In this document: positions 17,290 through 26,162 of the stretch, in pieces | Position numbering within the stretch: the first letter of the stretch is position 1 | Layout of the letters: each line of letters opens with the position of its first letter | Source: Chelativorans alearensis | GTDB taxonomy: Bacteria; Pseudomonadota; Alphaproteobacteria; Rhizobiales; Rhizobiaceae | Direction of reading: 5' to 3' | Assembly: GCF_010993735.1 (NCBI RefSeq) | Contig: NZ_WQNI01000005.1 | Span: 126,501 to 190,500, forward strand | Length of the DNA: 64,000 nt | Translations under genes and position numbers: made by a program | The notes under the pieces: generated by a model | What the model was told of the DNA's origin: nothing | The model's input: only the letters and a program-made list of their open reading frames with translations | Database searches by the model: none

Positions 17290-17313
17290 CGCACAAGGCA
17301 GGCCCGCTAGCTT
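17290..17313 (+). promoter_or_regulatory. Flagellar promoter element upstream of the DUF1217 gene
   Basis: CGCACAAG, ten bases, TAG, about 28 nt before the GTG at 17341. It is divergent from the motA element 37 bases away, so both operons are probably switched together. Confidence 0.6.
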
Positions 17314-17340
17314 CATCCTACGGAGTTGCGGGAGCCGGGC

Positions 17341-18117
17341 GTGATCAACACCTATACGAGCTATCAGCTGATAACGCGCGACATGGCGCAGTCCATCAGC
17401 CGCATCGAGGCGCAGCCGATCGTGAGCCGCGAGACGGAGTATTACCGTGCCAATATCGAGAATGTGAAATCGATCGAGGAGTTCGTCGCCGACGACCGCC
17501 TCTTCCGCTACGCCATGAAGGCGCACGGGCTGGACGACATGGCCTATGCCAAGGCCCTGATGGTCAAGGCGATGGAGGAGGGCGTCGACGACAAGGACAG
17601 CTTTGCCAACAAGCTGACCGACAAGCGCTACAAGGATTTCGTGGAAACCTTCAACTTCGCCCGCTACGGCGAGGAGACGACCACCTTCTACAGCCCCACG
17701 ACCGGCACCGTCGACAAATACCTGCGCCAATCGCTCGAGGAGGACGCCGGTGCTCGGAACGAAGGCGTGCGCCTGGCGCTCTATTTCGAGCGCAAGGCGG
17801 GCAGCCTGAAATCGTTCTACGAGGTGCTGGCCGACCCCGCCATGTCGCAGGTCGTGCGCACCGCGCTCGGCTTCCCCGACGAACTTGCCCAGGCCGACAT
17901 CGACAAGCAGGCGGAGATGTTCAAGGCCCGGATCGACCTCGAGGATTTCAAGGACCCCGAAAAGCTCAATGAGTTCCTCAAGCGCTTCACCGCGCTCTGG
18001 GAAGTCGAAAACCCGAGCAACAACGCGCAAAGCTCCATCGCTGCGCTGTTCACCCAGCCAGCCGAATTCGGCATTTCCACCGACGTTCTTCTGACCATTG
18101 CCCAGATGAGGAAATAG
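17341..18117 (+). CDS. DUF1217 flagellar-locus protein (GTG start)
   Basis: 258 residues. The GTG at 17341 (VINTYTSYQLITRD) has CGGGAG six bases upstream and matches the family's usual N-terminus; the TTG at 17326 is less likely. The sequence is mostly helical and charged, with no signal peptide or membrane segment. DUF1217 proteins are found in alphaproteobacterial flagellar loci; I know of no firm biochemical role. It is first in a unit with flgF, fliI and an unknown membrane protein, divergent from motA. Confidence 0.85.
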   Translation: MINTYTSYQLITRDMAQSISRIEAQPIVSRETEYYRANIENVKSIEEFVADDRLFRYAMKAHGLDDMAYAKALMVKAMEEGVDDKDSFANKLTDKRYKDFVETFNFARYGEETTTFYSPTTGTVDKYLRQSLEEDAGARNEGVRLALYFERKAGSLKSFYEVLADPAMSQVVRTALGFPDELAQADIDKQAEMFKARIDLEDFKDPEKLNEFLKRFTALWEVENPSNNAQSSIAALFTQPAEFGISTDVLLTIAQMRK

Positions 18118-18120
18118 ACC

Positions 18121-18840
18121 GTGCAGACCGGACTCTACGTCGCCCTGTCCTCTCAGATGGCGCTGGAGCGGCGGCTCACCACACTCGCCGACAATGTCGC
18201 CAATGCCGGCACCGTCGGCTTCCGCGCCGGCGGCATCACCTTCGACGATGTGATGAGCGGCCTCACCGACAAGTCGGTAAGCTTCGTCTCCGCCGGCGAC
18301 GACTTTTACGACACGCGCGCCGGCGGGCTTCAGGAGACCGGCAACCCCTTCGACTTCGCCGTGCAGGGCGACGCCTGGTTCGCCGTCGAGACGCAAGCCG
18401 GTCCGATGATGACGCGCGACGGCCGTTTCACCATGCTCGAGACGGGCGAGCTTGTCACGCTGGAAGGCCACCCCGTGCTCGACGCCGGCGGCGCGCCGCT
18501 GGTGCTCGACCCGCAGGCCGGCCCGCCCGAGGCCGGCGCCGACGGCACACTGCGCCAGAACGGCCAGCTTCTCGGCGCCATCGGGCTCTTCGCCTTCACG
18601 CCCGGCCCCAACACCCAGCGCTACGGCAACTCCGGCTTCCTGCCCCGCATGCAGCCACAGCCGGTGGTCGATCAGCCGGATGTCGGTGTGGCGCAAGGCT
18701 TCCTTGAGGACTCCAACGTCAATGCCGTTCAGGAGATGATGCGCCTGATCCAGGTGCAGCGCGCCTTCGAGCAGGTCACCACGCTGATGCGCGACAGCGA
18801 CACCTCGATGAAGGACGCCATCAAGACGATGGGCTCCTAA
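18121..18840 (+). CDS. flgF: Flagellar basal-body rod protein FlgF
   Basis: 239 residues from the GTG at 18121. It has the rod/hook family N-terminus (MALERRLTTLADNVANAGTVGFR) and C-terminal EDSNVNAVQEMMRLIQVQRAFEQV helix. FlgF is a proximal rod subunit exported through the flagellar apparatus, so it has no signal peptide. It lies three bases after the DUF1217 gene and its TAA overlaps the fliI ATG. Confidence 0.94.
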   Translation: MQTGLYVALSSQMALERRLTTLADNVANAGTVGFRAGGITFDDVMSGLTDKSVSFVSAGDDFYDTRAGGLQETGNPFDFAVQGDAWFAVETQAGPMMTRDGRFTMLETGELVTLEGHPVLDAGGAPLVLDPQAGPPEAGADGTLRQNGQLLGAIGLFAFTPGPNTQRYGNSGFLPRMQPQPVVDQPDVGVAQGFLEDSNVNAVQEMMRLIQVQRAFEQVTTLMRDSDTSMKDAIKTMGS

Positions 18841-20216
18841 TGGGCAGCAGTGCCGAGCGCGCGGGCGGCGACGCCCTGACAGCCCTGGAATCCGCTTATC
18901 TGCGCTTCCGCGAACCGCGCCACATCGTCAAGCATGGCGGCCGCATCTCCGAGGTCACCCCCGTGCACTACCGGGTGCGCGGCCTGTCGCGCGCGGCGCG
19001 CCTGGGCGATGTCGTCTCCTACCGCGCCCACGGCGCCGAGCACCGCGGCGAGGTCGTGCGCATCTCCGCCGAGGACGTCCTGGTGGCGCCCTTCGAGCGT
19101 AACGCCGAGGCGAGCCTCGGCCAGCCGGTTTTCACCGCCGGCCCGCTCGACATCGTCCCGCATGAGAGCTGGCGCGGCCGCGTCATCGACGCGCTGGGGC
19201 GTCCGGTGGACGATGGCCCGCCGCTCATCCGTCCGCCAGTCACGGCTGCCGGCAAGAAACCGCGCACGCCGCCGGCGCTGCGCCGCCAGCGCGTCGCCAC
19301 GCCCTTCCTCACCGGCGTGCGCGTCATCGACCTGTTCACCCCGCTCTGCCACGGCCAGCGCATGGGCATCTTTGCCGGTTCCGGCGTCGGAAAGTCGACG
19401 CTGCTTGCGATGCTGGCAAGGGCCGAGGCCTTCGAGACGGTGGTGGTGGCGATGATCGGCGAGCGCGGCCGCGAGGTGCGCGAATTCCTGGAAGACACCA
19501 TCGGCGAAGCCGGCATGAAGAAGACCGTCGCCGTTGTCGCCACCAGCGATGAGAGCGCCATGATGCGCCGCCGCGCCGCCGACGCCGCCATGCGCGTGGC
19601 CGAAAGCTTCCGCGACCGCGGCGAAAAAGTCCTGCTCATCCTCGATTCCATCACCCGTTACGCGCACGCCGCGCGCGAGGTGGCCACCGGGGCCGGTGAG
19701 CCGCCGGTCGCTCGCGGCTACCCCGCCTCCGTCTTCACCGACCTGCCGAAGCTCCTCGAACGCGCCGGGCCGGGCGAAGATGGCCGCGGGTCCATCACCG
19801 CCATCCTCTCCGTCCTCGTCGACGGCGACGACCACAACGATCCGGTGGCGGATTCGGTGCGCGGCATCCTCGACGGGCACATCGTGCTCGACCGGGCGGT
19901 CGCCGAGCAGGGCCGCTATCCGCCGGTCAATCCGCTCGCCTCCATCTCCCGCCTGGCCGACCGTGCCTGGAGCGACGACAAGCGCCTCCTGATCCAGCGC
20001 CTCAAGGCCATGATCGCCCGTTTCGAGGAAACCCGCGACATCCGGCTGCTGGGCGGTTTCCAGGCCGGCCTCGATGCCGAGCTGGACCTTGCCGTGCGCC
20101 AGGTGCCGGTCATCTACGACGTGCTGCGGCAAGGCCCGAAGGACCCGCCGGTGGCCGATCCCTTCGCCGAGCTCGCCACGCAACTGAAGGCCAGGGAGGC
20201 GCCCCGTGACGGATAA
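18840..20216 (+). CDS. fliI: Flagellum-specific ATPase FliI
   Basis: 458 residues, close to the family norm. FliI energises export of rod, hook and filament subunits. Walker A (FAGSGVGKST) lies near residues 178-187. The RGREVREF segment, the KVLLILDSITRYAHAAREVA Walker B region and the ERAGPGEDGRGSITAI segment are all typical. The ATG overlaps the flgF stop and the 3' end overlaps the next gene by 11 bases, implying strong coupling. Its partner FliH is encoded at 30315-30956. Confidence 0.97.
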   Translation: MGSSAERAGGDALTALESAYLRFREPRHIVKHGGRISEVTPVHYRVRGLSRAARLGDVVSYRAHGAEHRGEVVRISAEDVLVAPFERNAEASLGQPVFTAGPLDIVPHESWRGRVIDALGRPVDDGPPLIRPPVTAAGKKPRTPPALRRQRVATPFLTGVRVIDLFTPLCHGQRMGIFAGSGVGKSTLLAMLARAEAFETVVVAMIGERGREVREFLEDTIGEAGMKKTVAVVATSDESAMMRRRAADAAMRVAESFRDRGEKVLLILDSITRYAHAAREVATGAGEPPVARGYPASVFTDLPKLLERAGPGEDGRGSITAILSVLVDGDDHNDPVADSVRGILDGHIVLDRAVAEQGRYPPVNPLASISRLADRAWSDDKRLLIQRLKAMIARFEETRDIRLLGGFQAGLDAELDLAVRQVPVIYDVLRQGPKDPPVADPFAELATQLKAREAPRDG

Positions 20217-20808
20217 GCTCGCCGGCCTCGTGCTGCCCGACGCGACGCCCGTGGAAGAAACGGCGGAAGAGCCCACGAAGAGCAAAGGAAACTTCGGCCA
20301 CCGCAAAGCCCCCAGCGCCGGCGGTGAAGGCCGCGATTGGCTCACCATCGGCTGCGGCATCGGGCTGGCGGCCATATGCGCGCTGTTTCCCTGGTACATC
20401 TTCTTCAACCAGGAGGCATTCGGCATAAGGCCGCTGCAGTTCTCCGGGCGTCCGGGCGGCTTCGACGCCACCGGCCTTGCGGCGCGAGGCGAGCTCGTGG
20501 GCGAGCGCGTCCCTCTATCCGTCGACAGCTTCCCGCAGCTCGACTTCATCCCCACCGGCACGGTGCCCGCCACCCCGGCGTTTGACAACGACGACCCGCC
20601 GGAGCAACCCTACCCCGGCGATCGGCAAAGCTTCCGCCTTGTCGAGGCGGGCAACGGCCGGGCGATGATCGAGGACGAGGACGGCTTCTGGATCGTCGAG
20701 CGCGGCTCTCCCCTTCCCGACGGCAGCCACGTGGCGCAAATTCTGGAGCGCGAGGGAACCTGGATGCTGATTACGTCCAATAAGGCGGAAATCGCCCTTT
20801 CACGCTAA
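20206..20808 (+). CDS. Single-pass membrane protein of the flagellar locus, unknown function
   Basis: 200 residues from a GTG at 20206 that overlaps the end of fliI. The N-terminal 45 residues are basic and polar. One strong membrane segment follows (WLTIGCGIGLAAICALFPWYIFF, about 44-66), then a C-terminal region of about 135 residues that probably faces the periplasm. That region ends in a beta-rich module (FRLVEAGNGRAMIEDEDGFWIVERGSPLPDGSHV). I do not recognise a named domain. Overlap with fliI suggests a role near the export apparatus or basal body; this is inference. Confidence 0.78.
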   Translation: MTDKLAGLVLPDATPVEETAEEPTKSKGNFGHRKAPSAGGEGRDWLTIGCGIGLAAICALFPWYIFFNQEAFGIRPLQFSGRPGGFDATGLAARGELVGERVPLSVDSFPQLDFIPTGTVPATPAFDNDDPPEQPYPGDRQSFRLVEAGNGRAMIEDEDGFWIVERGSPLPDGSHVAQILEREGTWMLITSNKAEIALSR

Positions 20809-20863
20809 GCGTGGGGACAAGGGCAGAATACCTATATACCATTGATTTACCTATTTTACTATG

Positions 20864-20880
20864 CAATGTACAGTACATTG
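20864..20880. promoter_or_regulatory. Perfect 17-base palindrome, possible operator
   Basis: CAATGTAC-A-GTACATTG is a perfect inverted repeat in an AT-rich stretch (about 20830-20907), unlike the surrounding GC-rich genes. It ends 27 bases before the lipoprotein ATG, a plausible position for an operator over the promoter. The cognate regulator is not evident. Confidence 0.5.
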
Positions 20881-20907
20881 TAAACGCAACGTATTGGAAT
20901 AATTTTA

Positions 20908-21273
20908 ATGAAGAACCACCTTGCGCTTCTTGCCTGTCTCGCGCTTGCTGCGGGATGCGCGACGAAATCGACAGACATTGCTGCCAATTATGTTTCGGCC
21001 ACCCAGTACCAGAACTATAGCTGCGCTCAGCTTGCGGAAGAGGCCAGGGCCGTTTCCGCCAAGGCGGCCCAGCTTTCCGGCACGCAGGATAGACGCGCCA
21101 CGAACGACAAGTGGATCGTGGGGGCAGGCGTCATCGTCTTCTGGCCCGCGCTCCTCCTCACCAAAGGCAACGACCATCTCGCCGCCGAGCTTGGCCAGCT
21201 GAAGGGCGAGAAGGAAGCGATCGAGGCCGCAGCGCGCAAGAAGGGCTGCAGCATCCGCTTCAATCGCGGGTAA
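20908..21273 (+). CDS. Small lipoprotein with a C-terminal-half hydrophobic segment (121 aa)
   Basis: The signal and lipobox are clear (LALAAGC, Cys at residue 17). The mature part begins with STDIAANYVSATQYQNYSC, then a helical charged segment, a hydrophobic stretch (WIVGAGVIVFWPALLL) and a charged tail ending in a Cys. This matches a widespread family of small proteobacterial lipoproteins with YVSPxxYxxYxC and FWPALF motifs; its function is unknown to me. It has its own AT-rich leader and sits between two flagellar units. It may be an unrelated insertion. Confidence 0.85.
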   Translation: MKNHLALLACLALAAGCATKSTDIAANYVSATQYQNYSCAQLAEEARAVSAKAAQLSGTQDRRATNDKWIVGAGVIVFWPALLLTKGNDHLAAELGQLKGEKEAIEAAARKKGCSIRFNRG

Positions 21274-21329
21274 ACCCTGGCCCAAGCGCCGTGCCCTTTT
21301 CGGGACATAAAGTACTTTGCAATTATTGA

Positions 21330-21354
21330 CACCGGCCCGAAAACCGGGCCGGTG
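21330..21354. terminator. Strong hairpin between the lipoprotein gene and flgB
   Basis: Ten-base perfect stem CACCGGCCCG / CGGGCCGGTG with a five-base loop, without a U-run on the plus strand. It may act as a factor-dependent terminator or processing site for the lipoprotein mRNA. Confidence 0.4.
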
Positions 21355-21378
21355 CGACATGCTGACGGACGCAAGGCC

Positions 21379-21402
21379 CACGCAAGACTGGCGACATAGC
21401 CT
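21379..21402 (+). promoter_or_regulatory. Flagellar promoter element upstream of flgB
   Basis: CACGCAAG, ten bases, TAG, then CCT, 27 nt before the flgB ATG. Same spacing as the motA, DUF1217, fliF, flgE and flhA elements. Confidence 0.6.
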
Positions 21403-21428
21403 CGGATACAAATTCCGTGGGAGTCGCC

Positions 21429-21806
21429 ATGCAACCCGTCAACCTGTTCGATCTGGCCACGCAGCAGGCGCGCTGGCTCTCGGTGCGCCAGGCGGCGGTG
21501 GCCGGCAACATCGCCAACATCAACACGCCCGGCTACAAGGCCATCGACGTAGAGCCGTTCGAGAACGTGCTTACCAACAGCCGCGTCGCCATGCAGGCAA
21601 CCCACGCGGTGCACCAGAAGACCGGCGCGACCGCGGCCTCCTTCGCCCTCAACGAGCAGGAAGACCCGAAGCTCCTGCCGTCGGAAAACAGCGTCGTGCT
21701 GGAGGAGGAACTCGTCAAGTCCGGTGAGATCCGCCGCGCTTTCGAGCTCAACACGGCCATCGTCAAGGCCTTCCACCGCATGATGACCATGACGACGAGG
21801 AGCTAG
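21429..21806 (+). CDS. flgB: Flagellar basal-body rod protein FlgB
   Basis: 125 residues from the ATG at 21429 ([16 protein letters not shown]), which has GGGAG five bases upstream; a GTG at 21417 would add four residues. The rod-family motif ([21 protein letters not shown]) is intact. FlgB is a proximal rod subunit. First gene of the long flgB-to-fliP unit. Confidence 0.95.
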   Translation: MQPVNLFDLATQQARWLSVRQAAVAGNIANINTPGYKAIDVEPFENVLTNSRVAMQATHAVHQKTGATAASFALNEQEDPKLLPSENSVVLEEELVKSGEIRRAFELNTAIVKAFHRMMTMTTRS

Positions 21807-21810
21807 AGGG

Positions 21811-22233
21811 ATGGTCGACGCCCTTTCCACCGCCCTGAAAGTCGGCGGCTCCGGCCTCACTGCGCAGTCGGAGCGCATGCGCATCGTCTCCGAAAACCTT
21901 GCCAATGCCCAGTCGACCAGCGACATCCCCGGCGGCGATCCCTACCGGCGCAAGACCGTCAGCTTCTCCGCCGAGCTCGACCGCGCAACCGGCGGCAGCA
22001 TGGTCGAGGTCTCGGCGATCGCCCGCGATCCGACGGCCTTCCCGGTCGAGTTCCAGCCCGGCCACGAGGCCGCCGACGAACTCGGCTACGTCAAGATGCC
22101 CAACGTGAACATGCTGGTTGAAATGGCCGACATGCGCGAGGCAAACCGCGGCTACGAGGCAAACCTGCAAACCATCAAGCAGGCGCGGGAGATGATTTCA
22201 ATGACCATCGACCTGTTGCGGAGCAACTCATGA
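21811..22233 (+). CDS. flgC: Flagellar basal-body rod protein FlgC
   Basis: 140 residues. The N-terminal segment ([21 protein letters not shown]) and the C-terminal [24 protein letters not shown] helix are diagnostic for the FlgC proximal rod subunit. It lies 4 bases after flgB, and its end overlaps the fliE start by 4 bases (ATGA). Confidence 0.96.
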   Translation: MVDALSTALKVGGSGLTAQSERMRIVSENLANAQSTSDIPGGDPYRRKTVSFSAELDRATGGSMVEVSAIARDPTAFPVEFQPGHEAADELGYVKMPNVNMLVEMADMREANRGYEANLQTIKQAREMISMTIDLLRSNS

Positions 22234-22532
22234 TCACCGGCATCGGCAACATCGCCCCGCTTTCGGGCACGCAATCGATCTTTCCCGAAACGAGAACGGC
22301 AGAGGTCGCCACCGGCGACGCCTTCTCGGCCATGGTCACCGAGCTTGCCACCAACACGGTTACACGGCTCGAAAACGCCGAGGACCTGTCGCTCAAGGCG
22401 CTCGAGGGTGAGGCCGATACGCGCGCCGTGGTCGACGCGGTGATGAGCGCCGAACAGTCGCTGCAGGCGGCCATCGCCATCCGCGACAAGATCGTCAACG
22501 CCTATCTCGACATCAGCCGCATGGCGATCTGA
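22230..22532 (+). CDS. fliE: Flagellar hook-basal body complex protein FliE
   Basis: 100 residues, the usual length. FliE links the MS ring to the rod and is one of the first exported subunits. The C-terminal half ([36 protein letters not shown]) carries the conserved helix. Position between flgC and flgG is the normal order. Confidence 0.95.
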   Translation: MITGIGNIAPLSGTQSIFPETRTAEVATGDAFSAMVTELATNTVTRLENAEDLSLKALEGEADTRAVVDAVMSAEQSLQAAIAIRDKIVNAYLDISRMAI

Positions 22533-22543
22533 GGAGCAAGCCC

Positions 22544-23332
22544 ATGAAAGCCCTGTCCATCGCCGCCACCGGCATGAACGCCCAGCAGACAAACCTGGAA
22601 GTCATCGCCAACAACATCGCCAACATCAACACCACCGGCTTCAAGCGCGCCCGTGCCGAGTTCTCCGACCTGCTCTACCAGGTGGAGCGGCTTCAGGGCG
22701 TGCCGGAGCGGGCGAACCAGAACATCGTCCCGGAAGGCGCCAATATCGGCCTCGGCGTGAAGACGGCGGCCGTGCGCAACGTGCATATCCAGGGATCGCT
22801 CAACAACACCGGCAACAAGTTCGACGTGGCGCTGGTTGGCAAGGGCTGGTTCGAGATCGGCGGCGCGGATGGCGAGCCGCTCTACACCCGCGCCGGCGCC
22901 TTCAATACCAACGCCAACGGCGAGCTCGTCACCGTCGACGGCTTCCCAGTCATGCCGGCCATTGTCGTGCCGGAAGATGCGGTGGACGTCATCATCAACA
23001 AATCCGGCCAGGTCTTCGCTCGCATCGATGGGCAGAACGAGTTGCAGGAACTTGGGCAGCTCACGCTCGCCACCTTCTCCAACGAAGCCGGCCTCGCCCC
23101 CATCGGCAACAATCTCTTCCGCGAGACCGTGGCCTCCGGCCCCGCCAATGTCGGCGTGCCGGGCGATCCCGGCTTCGCCACCGTCGAGCAGGGCTATCTG
23201 GAAGATTCCAACGTCGACCCGGTGAAGGAGATCACAGACCTGATCTCCGCCCAGCGCGCCTACGAGATGAACTCCAAGGTCATCCGCGCGGCCGACGAGA
23301 TGGCCGCCACCGTTACCCAGTCAATGCGGTAG
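22544..23332 (+). CDS. flgG: Flagellar distal rod protein FlgG
   Basis: 262 residues, full length. It begins [24 protein letters not shown] and has the rod/hook motif [15 protein letters not shown]. The C-terminus ([33 protein letters not shown]) is typical of FlgG. GAGGAGC precedes the start. Followed directly by flgA and flgI, whose products build the P-ring around this rod. Confidence 0.97.
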   Translation: MKALSIAATGMNAQQTNLEVIANNIANINTTGFKRARAEFSDLLYQVERLQGVPERANQNIVPEGANIGLGVKTAAVRNVHIQGSLNNTGNKFDVALVGKGWFEIGGADGEPLYTRAGAFNTNANGELVTVDGFPVMPAIVVPEDAVDVIINKSGQVFARIDGQNELQELGQLTLATFSNEAGLAPIGNNLFRETVASGPANVGVPGDPGFATVEQGYLEDSNVDPVKEITDLISAQRAYEMNSKVIRAADEMAATVTQSMR

Positions 23333-23339
23333 GGCGATC

Positions 23340-23813
23340 ATGCGCGGCGGCTTTCTCAAACGGCGTGTCTGGCTGGCGGGGCTCCTTGCGGCCCTGCCGC
23401 TCCTTTCCGCCCCTGCCGCCGCCCAGGAGACGGTGGTCGTCCCCGTCCGCGTGATCTATCCCGGCGAGACCGTCTCGGCCGACGTGCTGGACGAAGTATT
23501 ACTGCGCCACCCTCGGAGCGGCATGGCGGCCATCGCCCGCCTGCCCGAGGACCTCGACGGCAAGGTCGCGCGACGCACGCTTCTGCCGGGCCGGCTGGTG
23601 CCACTGTCATCCGTACGCGAACCTTATCTGGTCGAGAAGGGCGCAGCCGTAACGGTGGTCTTCTCCGAAGGCGCGCTGACGATTTCCCTCTTGGCCGTAT
23701 CGCTGCAATCAGGCGCCGCCGGCGACCTCGTCAAGCTGCGCAACGCCGACAGCGGCGCCGTCATCACCGGCATCGTCATGGGCGACGGCACCGTCAGGGT
23801 CGGCGCGTCATGA
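23340..23813 (+). CDS. flgA: P-ring assembly chaperone FlgA
   Basis: 157 residues with a signal peptide (LAGLLAALPLLSAPAAAQ). The mature part is the SAF-type FlgA domain (VPVRVIYPGETVSADVLDEVLLRH...) and ends DGTVRVGAS. FlgA helps FlgI polymerise in the periplasm. It is short, as in other alphaproteobacteria. Its TGA overlaps the flgI ATG. Confidence 0.93.
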   Translation: MRGGFLKRRVWLAGLLAALPLLSAPAAAQETVVVPVRVIYPGETVSADVLDEVLLRHPRSGMAAIARLPEDLDGKVARRTLLPGRLVPLSSVREPYLVEKGAAVTVVFSEGALTISLLAVSLQSGAAGDLVKLRNADSGAVITGIVMGDGTVRVGAS

Positions 23814-24913
23814 TGCTGCGCGGCCTCGTTCTCGCGCTTGCCCTCATTGCCGCCGCCTTCCCCGCGGCGGCCGCTTCGCGCATCAAGGACGTGGCCGAGC
23901 TTCAAGCCTCGCGCGACAACCAGCTCGTCGGCTACGGCCTCGTGATAGGCCTCAACGGCAGCGGCGACAGCCTGCGCAACGCCCCCTTCACCGAGCAGTC
24001 CATCCGCGCCATGCTGCAGAACCTGGGCATCGCCACGGAAGGCGGTCGGGCGCGGGCGAAGAACGTGGCGGCCGTCATCGTCACCGCCAACCTGCCGCCC
24101 TTCGTGCAATCCGGCGCACGCATCGATGCCACGGTTTCCTCGCTGGGCGACGCCACGTCGCTGGCCGGCGGCACGCTGGTGATGACCCCGCTGCGCGCCG
24201 CCGACGGGGATATCTACGCCGTGGCGCAGGGCCCTGTCGTCGTCTCCGGCTTCAGCGCCGAGGGCCAGGCCGAGACGCTGACCCAGGGCGTGCCGACAGC
24301 CGGCCGCGTGCCCAACGGCGCCATCATCGAGCGCCACGTCGCCGCCTCCTTCGATGAAATGCTGATGCTCACGCTGCAGCTCCGCAACCCGGATTTTTCC
24401 ACCGCCGTGCGCATCACCGACACCATCAACGCCTACACCGACCGGCGCTTCGGCGCTCGCCTCGCCGCCGAGCAGGACTCGCGAACCGTGGTGATCCGCA
24501 AGCCGAAGGGAGTCTCAGCCGCGCGCTTCTACGCGGAGCTGGAAAACCTCATGGTGGAGGCCGATGCCCCGGCGCGCGTCGTCGTCGACGAGCGCACGGG
24601 CACCGTCGTCATAGGCAACGACGTGCGCATCTCCCGCGTCGGCATCAGCCACGGCGCGCTGACGGTGCGGGTGACGGAGATGCCGCGCGTCGTCCAGCCG
24701 GAGCCCTTCTCGCGCGGCGAGACGGAAATCGAGCCCTTCACCGTCATCGAAGCCGACCAGCCCGACGCCAATGTAGCCGTGCTCGACGGGCCCGACCTGC
24801 AGACCCTCGTCTCCGGTCTCAATCGCCTCGGCGTGAAGCCGGACGGCATCATTGCCATCCTGCAGGGCATCAAATCCGCCGGCGCGCTGCAGGCCGAGCT
24901 TGTGCTGCAATAG
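23810..24913 (+). CDS. flgI: Flagellar P-ring protein FlgI
   Basis: 367 residues with an N-terminal signal (LVLALALIAAAFPAAAA). Conserved family segments RIKDVAELQASRDNQLVGYGLVIGLNGSGD and NVAAVIVTANLPPF are intact, as is the C-terminal LNRLGVKPDGIIAILQGIKSAGAL. It forms the P-ring bushing in the peptidoglycan layer. Overlaps flgA by 4 bases and precedes motE by 9. Confidence 0.97.
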   Translation: MMLRGLVLALALIAAAFPAAAASRIKDVAELQASRDNQLVGYGLVIGLNGSGDSLRNAPFTEQSIRAMLQNLGIATEGGRARAKNVAAVIVTANLPPFVQSGARIDATVSSLGDATSLAGGTLVMTPLRAADGDIYAVAQGPVVVSGFSAEGQAETLTQGVPTAGRVPNGAIIERHVAASFDEMLMLTLQLRNPDFSTAVRITDTINAYTDRRFGARLAAEQDSRTVVIRKPKGVSAARFYAELENLMVEADAPARVVVDERTGTVVIGNDVRISRVGISHGALTVRVTEMPRVVQPEPFSRGETEIEPFTVIEADQPDANVAVLDGPDLQTLVSGLNRLGVKPDGIIAILQGIKSAGALQAELVLQ

Positions 24914-24922
24914 GAGCGAGCG

Positions 24923-25447
24923 ATGAAGAGGAGCTTCTGTGCAAGAACCGCAGCGCCGGCAGGACGGACAAGGCTGCCGCTGGCCGCTCTCGCCACCGTC
25001 GTTCTCCTGTCCGTGCCCGGCGCCCGTGCCGCCGATACAGCGAATGCGCCAGAGGACGAGGTGGAGCGTTTCTGCACCAACATCGCCGATGCCGCGCGCG
25101 ACCGGCGCTACGCGCTGCAGGCGCAGGAGCTGGACGGGCTGCGCGGCGAGGTCGATGCGCGCATCGCCGCCCTTGAGGAAAAACGTGCCGAATACGAAGC
25201 CTGGCTCGCACGCCGCGACGCCTTCCTCGCCAGGGCCGAGGGCAACCTCGTCGAGATCTACTCCAACATGCGGCCCGACGCCGCCGCCGAGCGCCTGGCC
25301 GAAGTGCGGGCGGAGCTCGCGGCGGCCATCCTGATGAAGCTCGAGCCGCGCACGGCAGGCGTTATCCTCAACGAGATGAACAGCAAGGACGCCGCCGCCC
25401 TGACCACCATCATGGCAAGCGCGGCCCGTCCTGAGGATCCATCATGA
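24923..25447 (+). CDS. motE: Periplasmic motility chaperone MotE (MgtE-N-like domain)
   Basis: 174 residues. A long basic N-region and hydrophobic core (LAALATVVLLSVPGARA) form a signal peptide. A coiled-coil segment follows (about residues 65-110), then the short MgtE-N-like end (MKLEPRTAGVILNEMNSKDAAALTTIM). In Sinorhizobium meliloti MotE is the periplasmic chaperone of MotC; MotC is encoded at 32254-33399 here. Overlaps flgH by 4 bases. Confidence 0.88.
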   Translation: MKRSFCARTAAPAGRTRLPLAALATVVLLSVPGARAADTANAPEDEVERFCTNIADAARDRRYALQAQELDGLRGEVDARIAALEEKRAEYEAWLARRDAFLARAEGNLVEIYSNMRPDAAAERLAEVRAELAAAILMKLEPRTAGVILNEMNSKDAAALTTIMASAARPEDPS

Positions 25448-26151
25448 AAAAGACCGCGGGCATTTCACTCCTCGCCGCCGCCCTGGCGCTCGGCGGCTGC
25501 GCCTCGACCGAGGAGCTGGGCAGGCCGTCGGCCCTCTCTCCCGTCGGCGCCGGCGCAGTGCCGACGATGCTGCCGGCCTATCACTATGCCGGCCAGCCGG
25601 CGCGGCCCATCACCCGCTATTCGCTGTGGAGCGACCGCCAGAGCCGTCTGTTCACCGATCCGCGCGCCCTCGCGGTGGGCGATATCCTCACCGTCGAGAT
25701 CGTCATCAACGACAAGGCGCGGTTCAAGAACGAATCGGAGCGCTCGCGCCAGGTAAGCCGCAGCCTCGGCCTTGGCGGCTCCTTCAACACCGGCGGTGCC
25801 AGCGGCGCGGCCGAAGCCGAAGGCGAGATCGGCTCCGGCACCTCGACCACCGGCACTGGCGCCACCGAACGCTCGGAGGACATCAAGCTGGTGGTGGCGG
25901 CGATCGTGACGGAGAAGCTGCCGAACGGAAACCTGCGCATCTCCGGCACCCAGGAAGTGCGCGTCAATGCCGAGCTTCGGGTGCTCACCATCGCCGGCAT
26001 CGCGCGCCCTGCAGACATCGGCCCCTACAACACCATCTCCTACGAGCGCATTGCCGAGGCGCGCATCTCCTACGGCGGCCGAGGCCGGCTCACCGAGGTG
26101 CAGCAGCCCCCCTACGGGCAGCAGATCCTCGACACCGTGCTGCCGTTCTAG
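25444..26151 (+). CDS. flgH: Flagellar L-ring lipoprotein FlgH
   Basis: 235 residues. Lipobox LALGGC places the lipidated Cys at residue 19. Conserved segments include SLWSDRQSRLFTDPRA, VGDILTVEIVINDKA and the C-terminal GRGRLTEVQQPPYGQQILD. FlgH forms the outer-membrane L-ring. A Gly/Ala/Ser-rich low-complexity stretch lies near residues 105-140, which is normal for the family. Confidence 0.96.
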   Translation: MKKTAGISLLAAALALGGCASTEELGRPSALSPVGAGAVPTMLPAYHYAGQPARPITRYSLWSDRQSRLFTDPRALAVGDILTVEIVINDKARFKNESERSRQVSRSLGLGGSFNTGGASGAAEAEGEIGSGTSTTGTGATERSEDIKLVVAAIVTEKLPNGNLRISGTQEVRVNAELRVLTIAGIARPADIGPYNTISYERIAEARISYGGRGRLTEVQQPPYGQQILDTVLPF

Positions 26152-26162
26152 AGGCGAGGAAC

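Noticed and set aside
21330-21354. Sigma-54 or FliA promoter for flgB near the hairpin
   Set aside because: No -24/-12 GG/GC pair or FliA consensus could be placed; the CRCRCAAG element just downstream explains the position better.
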